A DNA stretch of 64,000 nucleotides, from positions 1,426,001-1,490,000 of the forward strand of contig NZ_CP017114.1 in the NCBI RefSeq assembly GCF_001720485.1, written 5' to 3'. Each line of letters begins with the position of its first letter. Positions within the stretch are counted from its first letter, which is position 1. This DNA is from Cobetia marina (GTDB taxonomy: Bacteria > Pseudomonadota > Gammaproteobacteria > Pseudomonadales > Halomonadaceae). This document shows, piece by piece, positions 33,112-41,815 of this stretch. Position numbers and translations under genes: made by a program. The notes beneath the pieces are model-generated. The model was given only the letters and a program-made list of their open reading frames with translations, did not search any database and was not told the origin of the DNA.

Positions 33112-34368
33112 TCAGAAACGTGCCGGGGAGCAGGGTGCCAGCCAGTCAGGTAAGCCTTCGGCTAAACACTCGCTGACAAGTCGCCCGGTCACGCCCGCCA
33201 GGGTCACGCCGATATGCTGGTGGCCATAGGCATGGATCACGCGCGGCTCGTTGGGTGACGGGCCGATCACCGGCACGGAGTCCGGCAGGGTGGGGCGAAA
33301 GCCCAGCCAGCGCCGGGCTACCGGGGCATCCAGTCCCAGCACCCTGCGCACTCGGGTTTCCAGATAATCGAAGCGGGCCGGGTTGGCGGGCCCCGCAAGC
33401 GAACTCAACTCCACGGTGCCTGCCACTCGCAGACGCGGCCCTTCGGCGCCTCGCAGAGGCGTCATGTAGAAGGCACTCTCCACCGGACAGGTCGGGCGGT
33501 TGAGCGGCGAGTGCTCGAGATCGAATTCGATGTGGTAGCCACGCTCGGTATCCAACGGAATCCTGTCGCCGATCTGGCGGGCGAGATGTGCCGACCAGGC
33601 CCCGGCTGCCAGTACCACGCGGTCCGCCATCAGCCGTCTGCCGTCGGCGTACTCCAGCAGCATGCCGGAGGCCTGAGAGCTCAGGCGGGTGACCTCGGCG
33701 GTGACGAGTCGGCCCTCCTCACGCAGCGGAGCGGCCAGGGTATCGATGAACACCTGCGGGTCATCCAGATGACAGGAAGAGGGGAACAGCACGCCGCCGG
33801 CGGTATGGCCTGCCATGGCGGGTTCCAGCGCGATCAGCTCGTCCGCTGTCAGTACCTGCTGCTGGATGCCGAGCTGGTCACGCAGCCGGATATCGCCCTG
33901 TGCGGCCTGCAGGTTCTCGGCCTTGCCGTAGGCATATAGACAGCCCTTGCGCTGAATCATCCCGGCCGCCGCCGGGGCAGCGTCCAGCAGCGGCTGATAG
34001 TCCTCGTAGGTGTGACTGAGCAGACGCGCCAGCATCTCGCTGTTGGCTCGAAAGCGCGTGGCGTTGCACTGACCCATGAAGCGCATCAACCACGGCGAGA
34101 GCCTCGGCAGGCACTTCCAGTCGATGACGAAGGGGGAGTCAGGTGACAGCAGCAGTGAGGGCATGCTGCGCCAGATCTCGGGGCGAGCGATGGGCAGGCA
34201 GCCATAATCCGCGAGGGTACTGGCATTGCCGAAGGAGGTGCCGCTGGCGATGCCCTCGCGCTCGATCATCGTCACCTCGTGGCCGCTGCGCCGCAGCCAC
34301 AGGGCGCAGGCGACACCGACGGCGCCCGCGCCGACCACGGCCACTTCCGTGTGTTCGCTATCACTCAT
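33112..34368 (-). CDS. FAD-dependent amino acid/amine oxidoreductase (DadA-like)
   Basis: 418 residues from the ATG at 34368 (MSDSEHTEVAVVGAGAVGVACALWLRRSGHEVTMIER). It has the dinucleotide-binding GxGxxG at residues 12-17 and an acidic residue ending the second strand. GTSFGNASTLADYGCLP, WLMRFMGQCN and the C-terminal GFRPTLPDSVPVIGPSPNEPRVIHAYGHQHIGVTLAGVTGRLVSECL are DAO-fold signatures resembling DadA, which oxidatively deaminates D-amino acids to 2-oxo acids and passes electrons to the respiratory chain. The substrate here is not known. It is last in a minus-strand set with the AhpD-like and aminotransferase genes. Confidence 0.88.
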   Translation of the reverse strand: MSDSEHTEVAVVGAGAVGVACALWLRRSGHEVTMIEREGIASGTSFGNASTLADYGCLPIARPEIWRSMPSLLLSPDSPFVIDWKCLPRLSPWLMRFMGQCNATRFRANSEMLARLLSHTYEDYQPLLDAAPAAAGMIQRKGCLYAYGKAENLQAAQGDIRLRDQLGIQQQVLTADELIALEPAMAGHTAGGVLFPSSCHLDDPQVFIDTLAAPLREEGRLVTAEVTRLSSQASGMLLEYADGRRLMADRVVLAAGAWSAHLARQIGDRIPLDTERGYHIEFDLEHSPLNRPTCPVESAFYMTPLRGAEGPRLRVAGTVELSSLAGPANPARFDYLETRVRRVLGLDAPVARRWLGFRPTLPDSVPVIGPSPNEPRVIHAYGHQHIGVTLAGVTGRLVSECLAEGLPDWLAPCSPARF

Positions 34369-34569
34369 CGAATGCTCACCATGTTGTCTTGTCGTTGTTG
34401 TCGGGGTGCTTGCGCCGCAATGCATCGCTCCCCGGAGTCAGCCGGGGCGCAGAGTGTGACAACCCGAGCATGCCTCGCAGGGGAAATCTCGGCAAGGGCG
34501 TCCTGCGTCTCGGCAGCGTGTCCGCCAGGGCGATGGGCGCCAGGCGATGAGCGACTTGCGGTGAGCGGT

Positions 34570-35142
34570 TCAGGAGCCGTTCGGCTCCTCGAAGGGCAGC
34601 GGGATGTCATCGCCACGCCGCACGGCGAAGACATTCAGCGTCATCGCCACCAGAGCGTAGTAACCCAGTATGCCAACCAGTTCGACCACGACCGTCTCGC
34701 CGAACATCGCGACGGCCTCGGCATACAGCGCATCATCGATACGCCGCTCGGCGTAGAGCGCGCGGGTGAATCGGTGGATCAGCCGCTCATCATCGCGGTC
34801 GAACTCAGGCTCCCGCTCCTCGCGCAGTGCCGTGATGACATCCGGCGAGAGACCGGCCTGCTCGGCGATCGGCGCGTGGATCTGCCATTCCGCCTGGGAC
34901 TTCCACCACACCGCCGTGGTGAGAATCGCCAGCTCGCTCAGGCGCAGCTCAAGGCCGGTAGCGTAGCGGCAGAAGGCGCCGAGTCGCTGGGCGTGATTGG
35001 CAAGCTCCGGACTGTGGACCCAGGCCAGAAACGGGCCATCGAGGTTGCCGCGCGGGCCGCTGAGAATCTCGGCGATCACCTCGCGTTGGGCTGCGCTCAT
35101 GCTGGCCTCATCCAGTTCGGTCAGGCGCGATGTGATCGCCAT
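34570..35142 (-). CDS. Carboxymuconolactone decarboxylase/AhpD-like protein
   Basis: 190 residues, mostly helical. LGAFCRYATGLELRLSELAILTTAVWWKSQAEWQIHAPIAEQAGLSPDVI is the CMD/AhpD core, but the usual E-x-x-x-x-C-x-x-C-x-x-x-H peroxidase motif is replaced by W-W-K-S-Q-A-E-W-Q-I-H, with no redox cysteine pair. It therefore probably is not an AhpD-type peroxidase. It may be a decarboxylase- or hydrolase-like member. The ATG at 35142 has GGAGTGA 6-12 bases upstream; an earlier start at 35166 is less likely. It lies 64 bases after the aminotransferase gene on the same strand. Confidence 0.78.
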   Translation of the reverse strand: MAITSRLTELDEASMSAAQREVIAEILSGPRGNLDGPFLAWVHSPELANHAQRLGAFCRYATGLELRLSELAILTTAVWWKSQAEWQIHAPIAEQAGLSPDVITALREEREPEFDRDDERLIHRFTRALYAERRIDDALYAEAVAMFGETVVVELVGILGYYALVAMTLNVFAVRRGDDIPLPFEEPNGS

Positions 35143-35206
35143 GAAAGTCACTCCATTCAAATCCATTCAAAGATCGTGGGTAGGCAATGCGCCTGCAGCT
35201 GAGCCG

Positions 35207-36535
35207 TCACAGGCTGGCAAGGGTGGTGTCGATGGCACGCCCCAGCCTGTCGGTGATCTCGTCCAGATGTGAGTCTTCCAGCATGAACGGCGGCGCCAGC
35301 AGGATGTGATCGCCCTGGCGGCCATCCAGGGTGCCGCCCATCGGGTAGCACATCAGGCCTTCGGCCATGGCGGCCTTCTTGAGGCGTGCGTGCAGCTTGA
35401 GGGCAGGGTCGAAGGGGCGCTTGCTGTCGCGATCCGCCACCAGCTCAAGCCCCTGGAAGAGACCGCGACCGCGGATGTCGCCGATGTGAGGATGGTCCGC
35501 GAAGCGCTCGTTCAGGCGTGCCTGCAAGCCATTGCCCAGCCGCGTGACCTGCGCCAGCAGCTCGCGGGACTCGATGGCCTGCTGGACGGCCAGTGCCGCG
35601 GCACAGGCGGTGGCATGGCCGATGTAGGTATGGCCGTGCTGGAAGAAGCCGGAGCCATTGGCGATGGCGTCACGAATGCGCTGGCTGACCAGGGTCGCGC
35701 CGATCGGTTGATAGCCGGCGCCCAGCCCCTTGGCGATGGTGATCAGGTCCGCCGTGACACCTTCCTGCTCGGCGGCGAACAGGCTGCCGGTGCGTCCCAT
35801 GCCGCACATCACCTCGTCGAGAATCAGCAGCACGCCGTAGCGGTCACAGACCTCGCGGATGCGCGTGAAGTAGCCCGGCACCGCCGTGACGGCCCCCAGG
35901 GTGGCACCCACGACGGGCTCTGCCACGAAGGCCATCACGTTCTCACCGCCCAGCCGCAGGATTTCCGCCTCAAGCTCGGCGGCGAGACGCACGCCCATCG
36001 CCTCGGGCGTCTCGTCGGGTTGCTGGTCCCGATAGGCGTAGCAGGGGCTGACGTGACTGACGTTGATCAACAGCGGCTCGAACTGCTGGCGGCGCCAGGC
36101 GTTGCCGCCAGTGGCCAGCGCGCCCAGCGTATTGCCGTGATAGCTCTGGCGCCGCGCGATCAGATGCTTGCGCTGGGGCTGGCCGATCTCGACGAAATAC
36201 TGGCGGGCCAGCTTGAGTGCCGCCTCGACCGCTTCCGAGCCACCGGAGACGAAGTAGACGGACTCTAGCCCCTCGGGGGCGCGCTCGATGAGGAAGTCGG
36301 CCAGCTGCTCCATCGGCTCGCTGGTGAAGAACGAGGTATGCGCGTAGGCCAGTCGGCTGACCTGCTCCTTGATGGCCTGCGCCACTGCCTCGTCGCTGTG
36401 GCCCAGGCATGACACGGCAGCGCCACCGCTGGCATCCAGATAACGGCGACCCTCTCGGTCGACGATGTAGGGACCATCGCCCTGCACGGCGGTGGGGTAG
36501 TCCTGATGGAGATTGCGATGGAAGACGTGGCTCAT
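35207..36535 (-). CDS. Class III aminotransferase
   Basis: 442-residue fold-type I PLP enzyme (omega-aminotransferase group). Signatures: DREGRRYLDASGGAAVSCLGHSDEAVAQAIKEQ near the start, VYFVSGGSEAVEAALKLARQYF near 92 and ARRQSYHGNTLGALATGG near 121. LILDEVMCGMGRTGSLFAAEQEGVTADLITIAKGLGAGYQPIGA holds the PLP-binding Asp-Glu-Val and the Schiff-base Lys. The ATG at 36535 begins the family-like MSHVFHRNLHQDYP. The product annotated in similar genes ranges over aspartate aminotransferase family and beta-alanine:pyruvate types, so the amine donor is open. It is divergent from the RpiR regulator. Confidence 0.92.
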   Translation of the reverse strand: MSHVFHRNLHQDYPTAVQGDGPYIVDREGRRYLDASGGAAVSCLGHSDEAVAQAIKEQVSRLAYAHTSFFTSEPMEQLADFLIERAPEGLESVYFVSGGSEAVEAALKLARQYFVEIGQPQRKHLIARRQSYHGNTLGALATGGNAWRRQQFEPLLINVSHVSPCYAYRDQQPDETPEAMGVRLAAELEAEILRLGGENVMAFVAEPVVGATLGAVTAVPGYFTRIREVCDRYGVLLILDEVMCGMGRTGSLFAAEQEGVTADLITIAKGLGAGYQPIGATLVSQRIRDAIANGSGFFQHGHTYIGHATACAAALAVQQAIESRELLAQVTRLGNGLQARLNERFADHPHIGDIRGRGLFQGLELVADRDSKRPFDPALKLHARLKKAAMAEGLMCYPMGGTLDGRQGDHILLAPPFMLEDSHLDEITDRLGRAIDTTLASL

Positions 36536-36568
36536 GGGGGCTCCGTGGGGCGGGTGCGCGAAGGCGTA

Positions 36569-36614
36569 ATGCAAATATGTAGTGCATTTGTCGTTTGTGC
36601 AATCAATAATTGCA
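36569..36614. promoter_or_regulatory. Operator candidate between aminotransferase and RpiR genes
   Basis: AT-rich island in the 165-base divergent gap. TGCAAT-CAATA-ATTGCA (36598-36614) is a perfect 6+6 inverted repeat. A second one, ATGCA-N9-TGCAT (36569-36587), lies 29 bases away on the aminotransferase side. Two related TGCA-type palindromes between divergent regulator and target genes are what an autoregulating RpiR protein would use. Binding is inference. Confidence 0.6.
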
Positions 36615-36700
36615 TACGGTCGTTTGTGCCTTCGGACTCGACCCGCCAGAGATGCTACCGTTGCCGCCATCTGTCCTGTCCCTTGCCAAGGAGGCATCCC

Positions 36701-37633
36701 ATGCCCCCATCCTCCCGAGCCCCCGGGCCCGCATCCCCTGACTCGCCGCCGGAGACCCTGGAAGGGTTGAAGCAGCTGCTGGTGGCGATCGATCGTCGTG
36801 AGGTGGAGATCCGCCTCGGGGCGAGTTCCCGGCGTGTGCTGGCCGTGCTGATCGAGTCCCCGCAACGCACGGCGGTGTCTTCCATCAGCCAGCTGGCGGA
36901 GATGACCGGCGTGAATGCCTCGACCTTCTCGCGTCTGGCGCAGCGCCTGGGTTACGAGGGCTTCAGCCGGTTTCAGGCTGTCTTCCGTCAGGCCGTGACG
37001 GATGGCCAGCATTTCTACAGCGCCCAGGCGGCGCAACTCTCGTCACGTGATGCGGATAGCACCGCCATGGCGCAGCTGGCGCGGTTGGGGCGACAGGAAA
37101 GCGCCAATATTCTCGGCATGTTGGAGAGGGTGGACGCCGCGGCCTTCGAGGCCGCGACCACCTTGCTGGCAGAAGCCCCGCGCGTGCGCCTGCATGGCAT
37201 GCGCCAGTTCAATTCCTTGGCACTGTTCATGGCCTATGGACTTGGCATGCTGCGCCCGGACGTGGCGCCGCTGGATGCCAGTCGTCAGGGCGTGGCGGAT
37301 GCGCTGGCCCAGCTGGCGGCCGGCGACGTGCTGGTGGTGGCCAGCTGCTTCCCCTACACCCCAAGCGTGGTGGCCTGCGCCGAGGTCGCGGTGAAACGCG
37401 GAGTCGTGGTGATCGCGTTGACCGATTCGGCCAGCTCCCCGCTGGCGCCGCTGGCGCGCCACAGTTTCCATGTGCCCAATCACAGCCTCTTCTACAGCAA
37501 CAGTATGAGCGCCTTCATGTTTCTCGCCGAAGGCCTGCTCAGCGAGGTGGCCAGCAAGCTGGGAGCGGCAGGCGTGGCCTCGCTCAAGCAGCGCGAGGCG
37601 ATCATCACGGAGCTGGGAGGCGCACGTCGCTGA
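36701..37633 (+). CDS. RpiR/MurR family transcriptional regulator
   Basis: 310-residue regulator. The N-terminal helix-turn-helix spans about residues 50-100 (SSISQLAEMTGVNASTFSRLAQRLGYEGFSRFQAVF). A SIS sugar-phosphate sensing domain follows at about 145-270 (RVRLHGMRQFNSLALFMAYGL and DVLVVASCFPYTPSVVACAEVAVKRGVVVIALTDSASSPLA). The start ATG at 36701 has AAGGAGG at an ideal distance; the longer frame upstream crosses the operator region. Divergent arrangement suggests that it controls the aminotransferase/AhpD/DadA-like genes. Proximity to eutBC may be incidental. The ligand is unknown. Confidence 0.9.
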   Translation: MPPSSRAPGPASPDSPPETLEGLKQLLVAIDRREVEIRLGASSRRVLAVLIESPQRTAVSSISQLAEMTGVNASTFSRLAQRLGYEGFSRFQAVFRQAVTDGQHFYSAQAAQLSSRDADSTAMAQLARLGRQESANILGMLERVDAAAFEAATTLLAEAPRVRLHGMRQFNSLALFMAYGLGMLRPDVAPLDASRQGVADALAQLAAGDVLVVASCFPYTPSVVACAEVAVKRGVVVIALTDSASSPLAPLARHSFHVPNHSLFYSNSMSAFMFLAEGLLSEVASKLGAAGVASLKQREAIITELGGARR

Positions 37634-37928
37634 TCTGGCGCCGATGCACTTGTCCCATCTCACGCGGCATGGCTGGGCGGGCGCTCCAATTGGCAGCATC
37701 TGTCTGCTCGCATCCGTTCGCGAATGACTGAAGGCGCGCCAATCTGGTGCGAGGGTGTCGCCGCAGTGATGTTCACTCTCGCCGTGCAGGCGTGTCAGTC
37801 ATGAAGGCACGCCTTGCAGCGTAGGGTCTGCAGGCATGTGCAGGACCAAAGAGGGGCCTGAAGAAATTGGCGTGATTCCTGCAAAACGACTGAGATGAAA
37901 TGACATCTGTCAGTGCAAGGAATCACCC
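37634..37928. other. Leader region of the ethanolamine operon
   Basis: 295 bases with no ORF of note. It contains a sigma-54 promoter candidate near its downstream end. I looked for a cobalamin riboswitch, since the downstream enzyme needs B12, and did not find the B12-box consensus. Confidence 0.5.
37867..37883 (+). promoter_or_regulatory. Sigma-54 promoter candidate of eutBC
   Basis: TTGGCGTGATTCCTGCA matches the sigma-54 consensus with GG and GC exactly 10 bases apart (-24/-12), 46 bases before the eutB ATG. In pseudomonads the equivalent ethanolamine operon is driven by an enhancer-binding protein (EatR) with sigma-54; no such activator gene is in this window. Confidence 0.65.
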
Positions 37929-39335
37929 ATGAGTCGCGAATACCGTTACACCCTGGGCAGTCAGGTCCATCGCTTCGCCAGTCTGGCCGAGCTGATGGCC
38001 AAGGCGACCCCCGCCCGCTCCGGAGATCGCCTTGCTGGCGTGATCGCGGAAACCGCCGAGGAGCGAGTGATCGCTCAGCTGTGTCTGGCCGAATTGCCCC
38101 TCAAGACCTTCCTGAACGACGTGCTGATTCCCTACGAACAGGACGACATCACCCGCCTGATCATTGATGAGCATGATCCGGTAGCCTTCCTGCCGATCGC
38201 CCATCTCACCGTCGGCGACTTCCGCAACTGGCTGCTGAGTGATCTCGCGACGCCTGCGGTGCTGGCGCAGGTGCGTGCCGGCATCACCCCGGAAATGGCT
38301 GCGGCGGTCAGCAAGCTGATGCGCAATCAGGACCTGATTCTGGTCGCGAAGAAGTGTGAGGTGGTCACGGCCTTTCGCAATACCATCGGCAAGAGCGGCC
38401 ATCTCTCCACGCGCCTGCAGCCCAACCATCCCACCGATGATGTCACCGGCATCGCTGCCAGCATTCTCGATGGCCTGCTCTACGGCAACGGCGACGCCGT
38501 GATCGGCATCAATCCGGCCACCGACAACGTGGCCCAGAGCATCAAGCTGATGCGTCTGATGGATGAAGTGATCCAGAAATACGAAATCCCCACCCAGTCC
38601 TGCGTGCTCACCCACGTCACCAACACCATTGAATGCATCGAGCAGGGCGCTCCGGTGGATCTTGTCTTCCAGTCCATCGGCGGCACCCAGGCCACCAACG
38701 AGAGCTTCGGCGTCGAGCTTTCCGTGCTGGCGGAGGCGCAGCAGGCCGCGCTGTCACTCAAGCGCGGCACGGTGGGCGACAACGTGATGTATTTCGAGAC
38801 CGGCCAGGGCAGTGCGCTGTCCGCCGATGCCCATCACGGCCTGGACCAGCAGACCTGCGAGGCACGCGCCTATGCGGTGGCCCGCAAGTACTCGCCGTTG
38901 CTGGTGAACACCGTGGTCGGCTTCATCGGTCCCGAGTATCTGTTCAATGGCAAGGAGATCATCCGCGCGGGGCTTGAGGACCACTTCTGCGGCAAGCTGC
39001 TGGGCCTGCCGATGGGCTGCGACATCTGCTACACCAATCATGCCGATGCCGACCAGAACGACATGGATACCCTGCTGACGCTGCTCGGGGTGGCGGGCTG
39101 CAACTTCATCATGGGCATCCCCGGCTCCGATGACATCATGCTCAACTATCAGACCACCTCCTTCCACGATGCTCTCTATGCACGACGGGTGCTGGGCCTG
39201 GGCCCGGCGCCGGAATTCGCCGCCTGGCTCGAGGAGATGCAGATCTTCACCGATGTCGCCCAGCAGAAGCTGCCCGCTGACATGCCGTCCTGCTTTGCCG
39301 ATTCCCTGCGTCAGGTATCCGGAGGTGATGCATGA
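37929..39335 (+). CDS. eutB: Ethanolamine ammonia-lyase large subunit
   Basis: Adenosylcobalamin-dependent enzyme that splits ethanolamine to acetaldehyde and ammonia; this is the substrate-binding barrel subunit. The 468 residues match the usual 450-465. Recognisable family stretches are YTLGSQVHRFASLAELMAKATPARSGDRLAG, LNDVLIPYEQDDITRLIIDEHD, LQPNHPTDDVTGIAASILDGLLYGNGDAVIGINPATDN, TNIECI-type QGAPVDLVFQSIGGTQ and GADQNDMDTLLTLLGVAGCNFIMGIPGSDDIMLNYQTTSFHD. AAGGAA precedes the ATG. Its stop overlaps eutC by 4 bases, so the two subunits are co-translated. Confidence 0.97.
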   Translation: MSREYRYTLGSQVHRFASLAELMAKATPARSGDRLAGVIAETAEERVIAQLCLAELPLKTFLNDVLIPYEQDDITRLIIDEHDPVAFLPIAHLTVGDFRNWLLSDLATPAVLAQVRAGITPEMAAAVSKLMRNQDLILVAKKCEVVTAFRNTIGKSGHLSTRLQPNHPTDDVTGIAASILDGLLYGNGDAVIGINPATDNVAQSIKLMRLMDEVIQKYEIPTQSCVLTHVTNTIECIEQGAPVDLVFQSIGGTQATNESFGVELSVLAEAQQAALSLKRGTVGDNVMYFETGQGSALSADAHHGLDQQTCEARAYAVARKYSPLLVNTVVGFIGPEYLFNGKEIIRAGLEDHFCGKLLGLPMGCDICYTNHADADQNDMDTLLTLLGVAGCNFIMGIPGSDDIMLNYQTTSFHDALYARRVLGLGPAPEFAAWLEEMQIFTDVAQQKLPADMPSCFADSLRQVSGGDA

Positions 39336-40219
39336 GCCATGACTCTTCCCCCAGTGATGCGTCATCCACGGCTCGCGAGGGCCAGCAGGGAACGGCTGTC
39401 AGCGAATCGCCCGCCATCGTCACGCCCAATGCCTGGCAGTTGCTGGGACAGTTCACGGATGCGCGCATCGGCCTGGGCCGCGCCGGCATCAGCCTGCCGA
39501 CCCAGCGCTCGCTGGAATTCCAGCTGGCGCATGCCCGCGCGCAGGACGCCGTCCATCTGCCGCTGGAGATTCCCCGACTGATCGAGGATCTCAATCAGCT
39601 ACCTGCACTCGAGAACGCCCCTGACCTTCAGCGCCTGCACAGTCGCGCCGTGGATCGCACCACCTATCTGCAACGCCCCGACTATGGGCGACGTCTCGAT
39701 GCGGCCTCGTGTGAGCAATTGTCCAGCCTCGCACCGGAGCCTGCGGATCTGGCCATCGTGATCGTCGATGGGCTGTCGTCTCTGGCGGTCCAGAACAACG
39801 CCGCGCCCTTCATCGCGGCATTGCTGGAAACGCTTGCCGAGGAGGGTCCGGATGCCTGGACGCTGTCACCCATCAGCGTGGTGGAGCAGGGACGGGTCGC
39901 GATCGGCGATGAAGTCGGTGAACTGCTCAGGGCGCGGGCGGTGCTGGTGATGGTCGGCGAGCGCCCCGGTCTCAGCTCACCGGACAGCCTCGGCCTCTAT
40001 CTCACCTGGCAGCCGCGCGTCGGACTCAGTGATGCCAGTCGCAACTGCATCTCCAACGTGCGCCCGGCAGGGCTCGACTTCGCCATGGCCGCCCAGCGGC
40101 TGCATTACCTGCTGCGCGAGGCCCGCAAGCTCGGCCTCACCGGGGTGGGGCTCAAGGACAGAAGTGGTGACAACTCGCTGGAGAGCGGGGGCGGTATCCA
40201 GAACTTCCTGCTGTCCTGA
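39332..40219 (+). CDS. eutC: Ethanolamine ammonia-lyase small subunit
   Basis: 295-residue partner of EutB that contributes to cobalamin binding. Family motifs: LGQFTDARIGLGRAGISLPTQRSLEFQLAHARAQDAVH, TYLQRPDYGRRLD, LAIVIVDGLSSLAVQNNAAPFIAALL, VMVGERPGLSSPDSLGLYLTWQPR and the C-terminal RNCISNVRPAGLDFAMAAQRLHYLLREARKLGLTGVGLKD. It begins inside the last codons of eutB. A ~25-residue Ser-rich leader precedes the conserved core. It is followed after 72 bases by the permease gene. Confidence 0.97.
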   Translation: MSHDSSPSDASSTAREGQQGTAVSESPAIVTPNAWQLLGQFTDARIGLGRAGISLPTQRSLEFQLAHARAQDAVHLPLEIPRLIEDLNQLPALENAPDLQRLHSRAVDRTTYLQRPDYGRRLDAASCEQLSSLAPEPADLAIVIVDGLSSLAVQNNAAPFIAALLETLAEEGPDAWTLSPISVVEQGRVAIGDEVGELLRARAVLVMVGERPGLSSPDSLGLYLTWQPRVGLSDASRNCISNVRPAGLDFAMAAQRLHYLLREARKLGLTGVGLKDRSGDNSLESGGGIQNFLLS

Positions 40220-40291
40220 CGGGATGGCAGCGCATCAGCGGGAATCTCCCGATCCAACAATGACAATGCTTGACGGAATCAAGGCGGCACC

Positions 40292-41722
40292 ATGACTCGC
40301 GACACGAATCACGACATGAATCACGACACCAACGAGCAGGACTATCTGGCCAGACGGCAGTTGAAGAAGGGCACGGCGGGCTGGATTCTGCTGGCGGGAC
40401 TCGGGGTCTCCTATGTGATCTCCGGCGATTTCGCCGGCTGGAATTTCGGTATCGCGGAGGCGGGCTGGGGCGGCTTCGCGATCGCGGCGCTGCTGATGGG
40501 CATCATGTATCTGGCGCTGGTGCTGTCGCTGGCGGAAATGTCAGCGGCGATACCGGCCGCCGGCGGCGGTTACAGCTTCGCGCGTCAGGCCATGGGCCCG
40601 GCTGGCGGCTATCTCACGGGCCTTGCGGTATTGATCGAATATGCGCTGGCCCCCGCAGCCATCGTCATCTTCATCGGCAGCGCGGTGGAGTCGCTGCTGG
40701 GCATCAATGGCCCGATCATCTACGCCATCTTCTACCTGATATTCATCGGTATCCACCTGGCGGGGGTTGGCGAGGCGCTCAAGGTGATGATGGTGATCAG
40801 CGGCCTGGCGGTGTTCGCGATCATCGCCACCGCGGTCGCGCTGATCGGTGACTTCGACAGCAGTCGCCTGTTCGACATCGCGCCGACGGATGCCTGGGGC
40901 GCCAGCGATTTCATGCCCAATGGCTGGTATGGCATCTGGGCCGCGCTGCCCTTCGGCATGTGGCTGTTCCTGGCCGTGGAAGGGGTGCCGCTGGCGGCAG
41001 AGGAATCGCGCAACCCGGCCCGTGATGTCCCGCGTGGCATCATCGGCGCCATGCTGTTTCTGATGTTCACCGCCGTGCTCGTCGTCTTCCTGCTGGCCGG
41101 TGCCGCCGGTGCCGAGGCGATCGGCAGCAGTGCCGTGCCGCTGGTGGATGCGCTGAACGCGACCGGCAGCGAAGGGTTGGCGACGCTGGTCAACGTGCTG
41201 GCACTGGCCGGGCTGGTGGCCTCGTTCTTCTCGATCATCTACGGCTACAGCCGTCTGGTGTTCGCGCTGTCACGGGCCGGCTATCTGCCCAAGACGCTGT
41301 CGCTGACCAGCAAGCGCAAGGCGCCGACCTGGGCGCTGGTGGTGCCGGGCATCTTCGGTTTCCTGGTCTCGCTGACCGGTGAAGGCGATCTGATCCTGGG
41401 CATGGCGGTGGTGGGGGCGACCGTCTCCTACGCACTGATGGCCGCCAGCCACATCCTGCTGCGCCTGCGCCAGCCGCAGATGGCGCGCCCCTATCGCACG
41501 CCGGGTGGCATCGTGACCTCCTCCATCGCGCTGGTGCTGTCGCTGATCGCGCTGACCGGGGTCTATGCCTTTGACCCGCGCGCCTTCAACTACACTCTGG
41601 TGCTGTTCGTGGTGGGCATCGCCTACTATGCCATCTTCAGCCGCCATCAGCTGGTGGCGAAGACCGCCGAGGAAGAGTTCGCGCTGGTGGCCAGTGCCGA
41701 GAGTGATCTCGCGGCCAGCTGA
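40292..41722 (+). CDS. eat: Ethanolamine permease (APC superfamily)
   Basis: 476-residue amino acid/polyamine-type transporter with 12 hydrophobic segments. LKKGTAGWILLAGLGVSYVISGDFAGWNFGIAEAGWGGFAIA is the characteristic opening of ethanolamine permeases. AAGGGYSFARQAMGPAGGYLTGLAVLIEYALAPAAIVIFIG and FLAVEGVPLAAEESRNPARDVPRGI follow. Position after eutBC makes ethanolamine import near certain. The window has no microcompartment shell genes, no EutE-type aldehyde dehydrogenase and no EutA reactivase, so the acetaldehyde must be handled by enzymes coded elsewhere. The N-terminus has a His/Asp/Asn repeat (MTRDTNHDMNHDTNEQD). Confidence 0.93.
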   Translation: MTRDTNHDMNHDTNEQDYLARRQLKKGTAGWILLAGLGVSYVISGDFAGWNFGIAEAGWGGFAIAALLMGIMYLALVLSLAEMSAAIPAAGGGYSFARQAMGPAGGYLTGLAVLIEYALAPAAIVIFIGSAVESLLGINGPIIYAIFYLIFIGIHLAGVGEALKVMMVISGLAVFAIIATAVALIGDFDSSRLFDIAPTDAWGASDFMPNGWYGIWAALPFGMWLFLAVEGVPLAAEESRNPARDVPRGIIGAMLFLMFTAVLVVFLLAGAAGAEAIGSSAVPLVDALNATGSEGLATLVNVLALAGLVASFFSIIYGYSRLVFALSRAGYLPKTLSLTSKRKAPTWALVVPGIFGFLVSLTGEGDLILGMAVVGATVSYALMAASHILLRLRQPQMARPYRTPGGIVTSSIALVLSLIALTGVYAFDPRAFNYTLVLFVVGIAYYAIFSRHQLVAKTAEEEFALVASAESDLAAS

Positions 41723-41747
41723 TTCGCTCAGACAGACCCTTTAGCAA

Positions 41748-41793
41748 AGACGACAACGCCCGCCATGGCTGACCATGGCGGGCGTTGTCGTCT
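41748..41793. terminator. Bidirectional hairpin between eat and thiE
   Basis: A 21-base perfect inverted repeat (arms beginning AGACGACAACGCC) with a CTGA loop, sitting between the convergent eat and thiE genes, 25 bases after one stop and 22 before the other. It is a very strong stem. There is only a short T-rich tail, better on the minus strand (TCTTTGCT), so it fits a shared terminator. Confidence 0.8.
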
Positions 41794-41815
41794 CTAGTTG
41801 ATGGGCAGGATCCGA

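Noticed and set aside
37634-37928. Possible cobalamin riboswitch before eutB
   Set aside because: No B12-box consensus or plausible long structured leader seen; the sigma-54 promoter sits 46 bases before the start, leaving too little leader.
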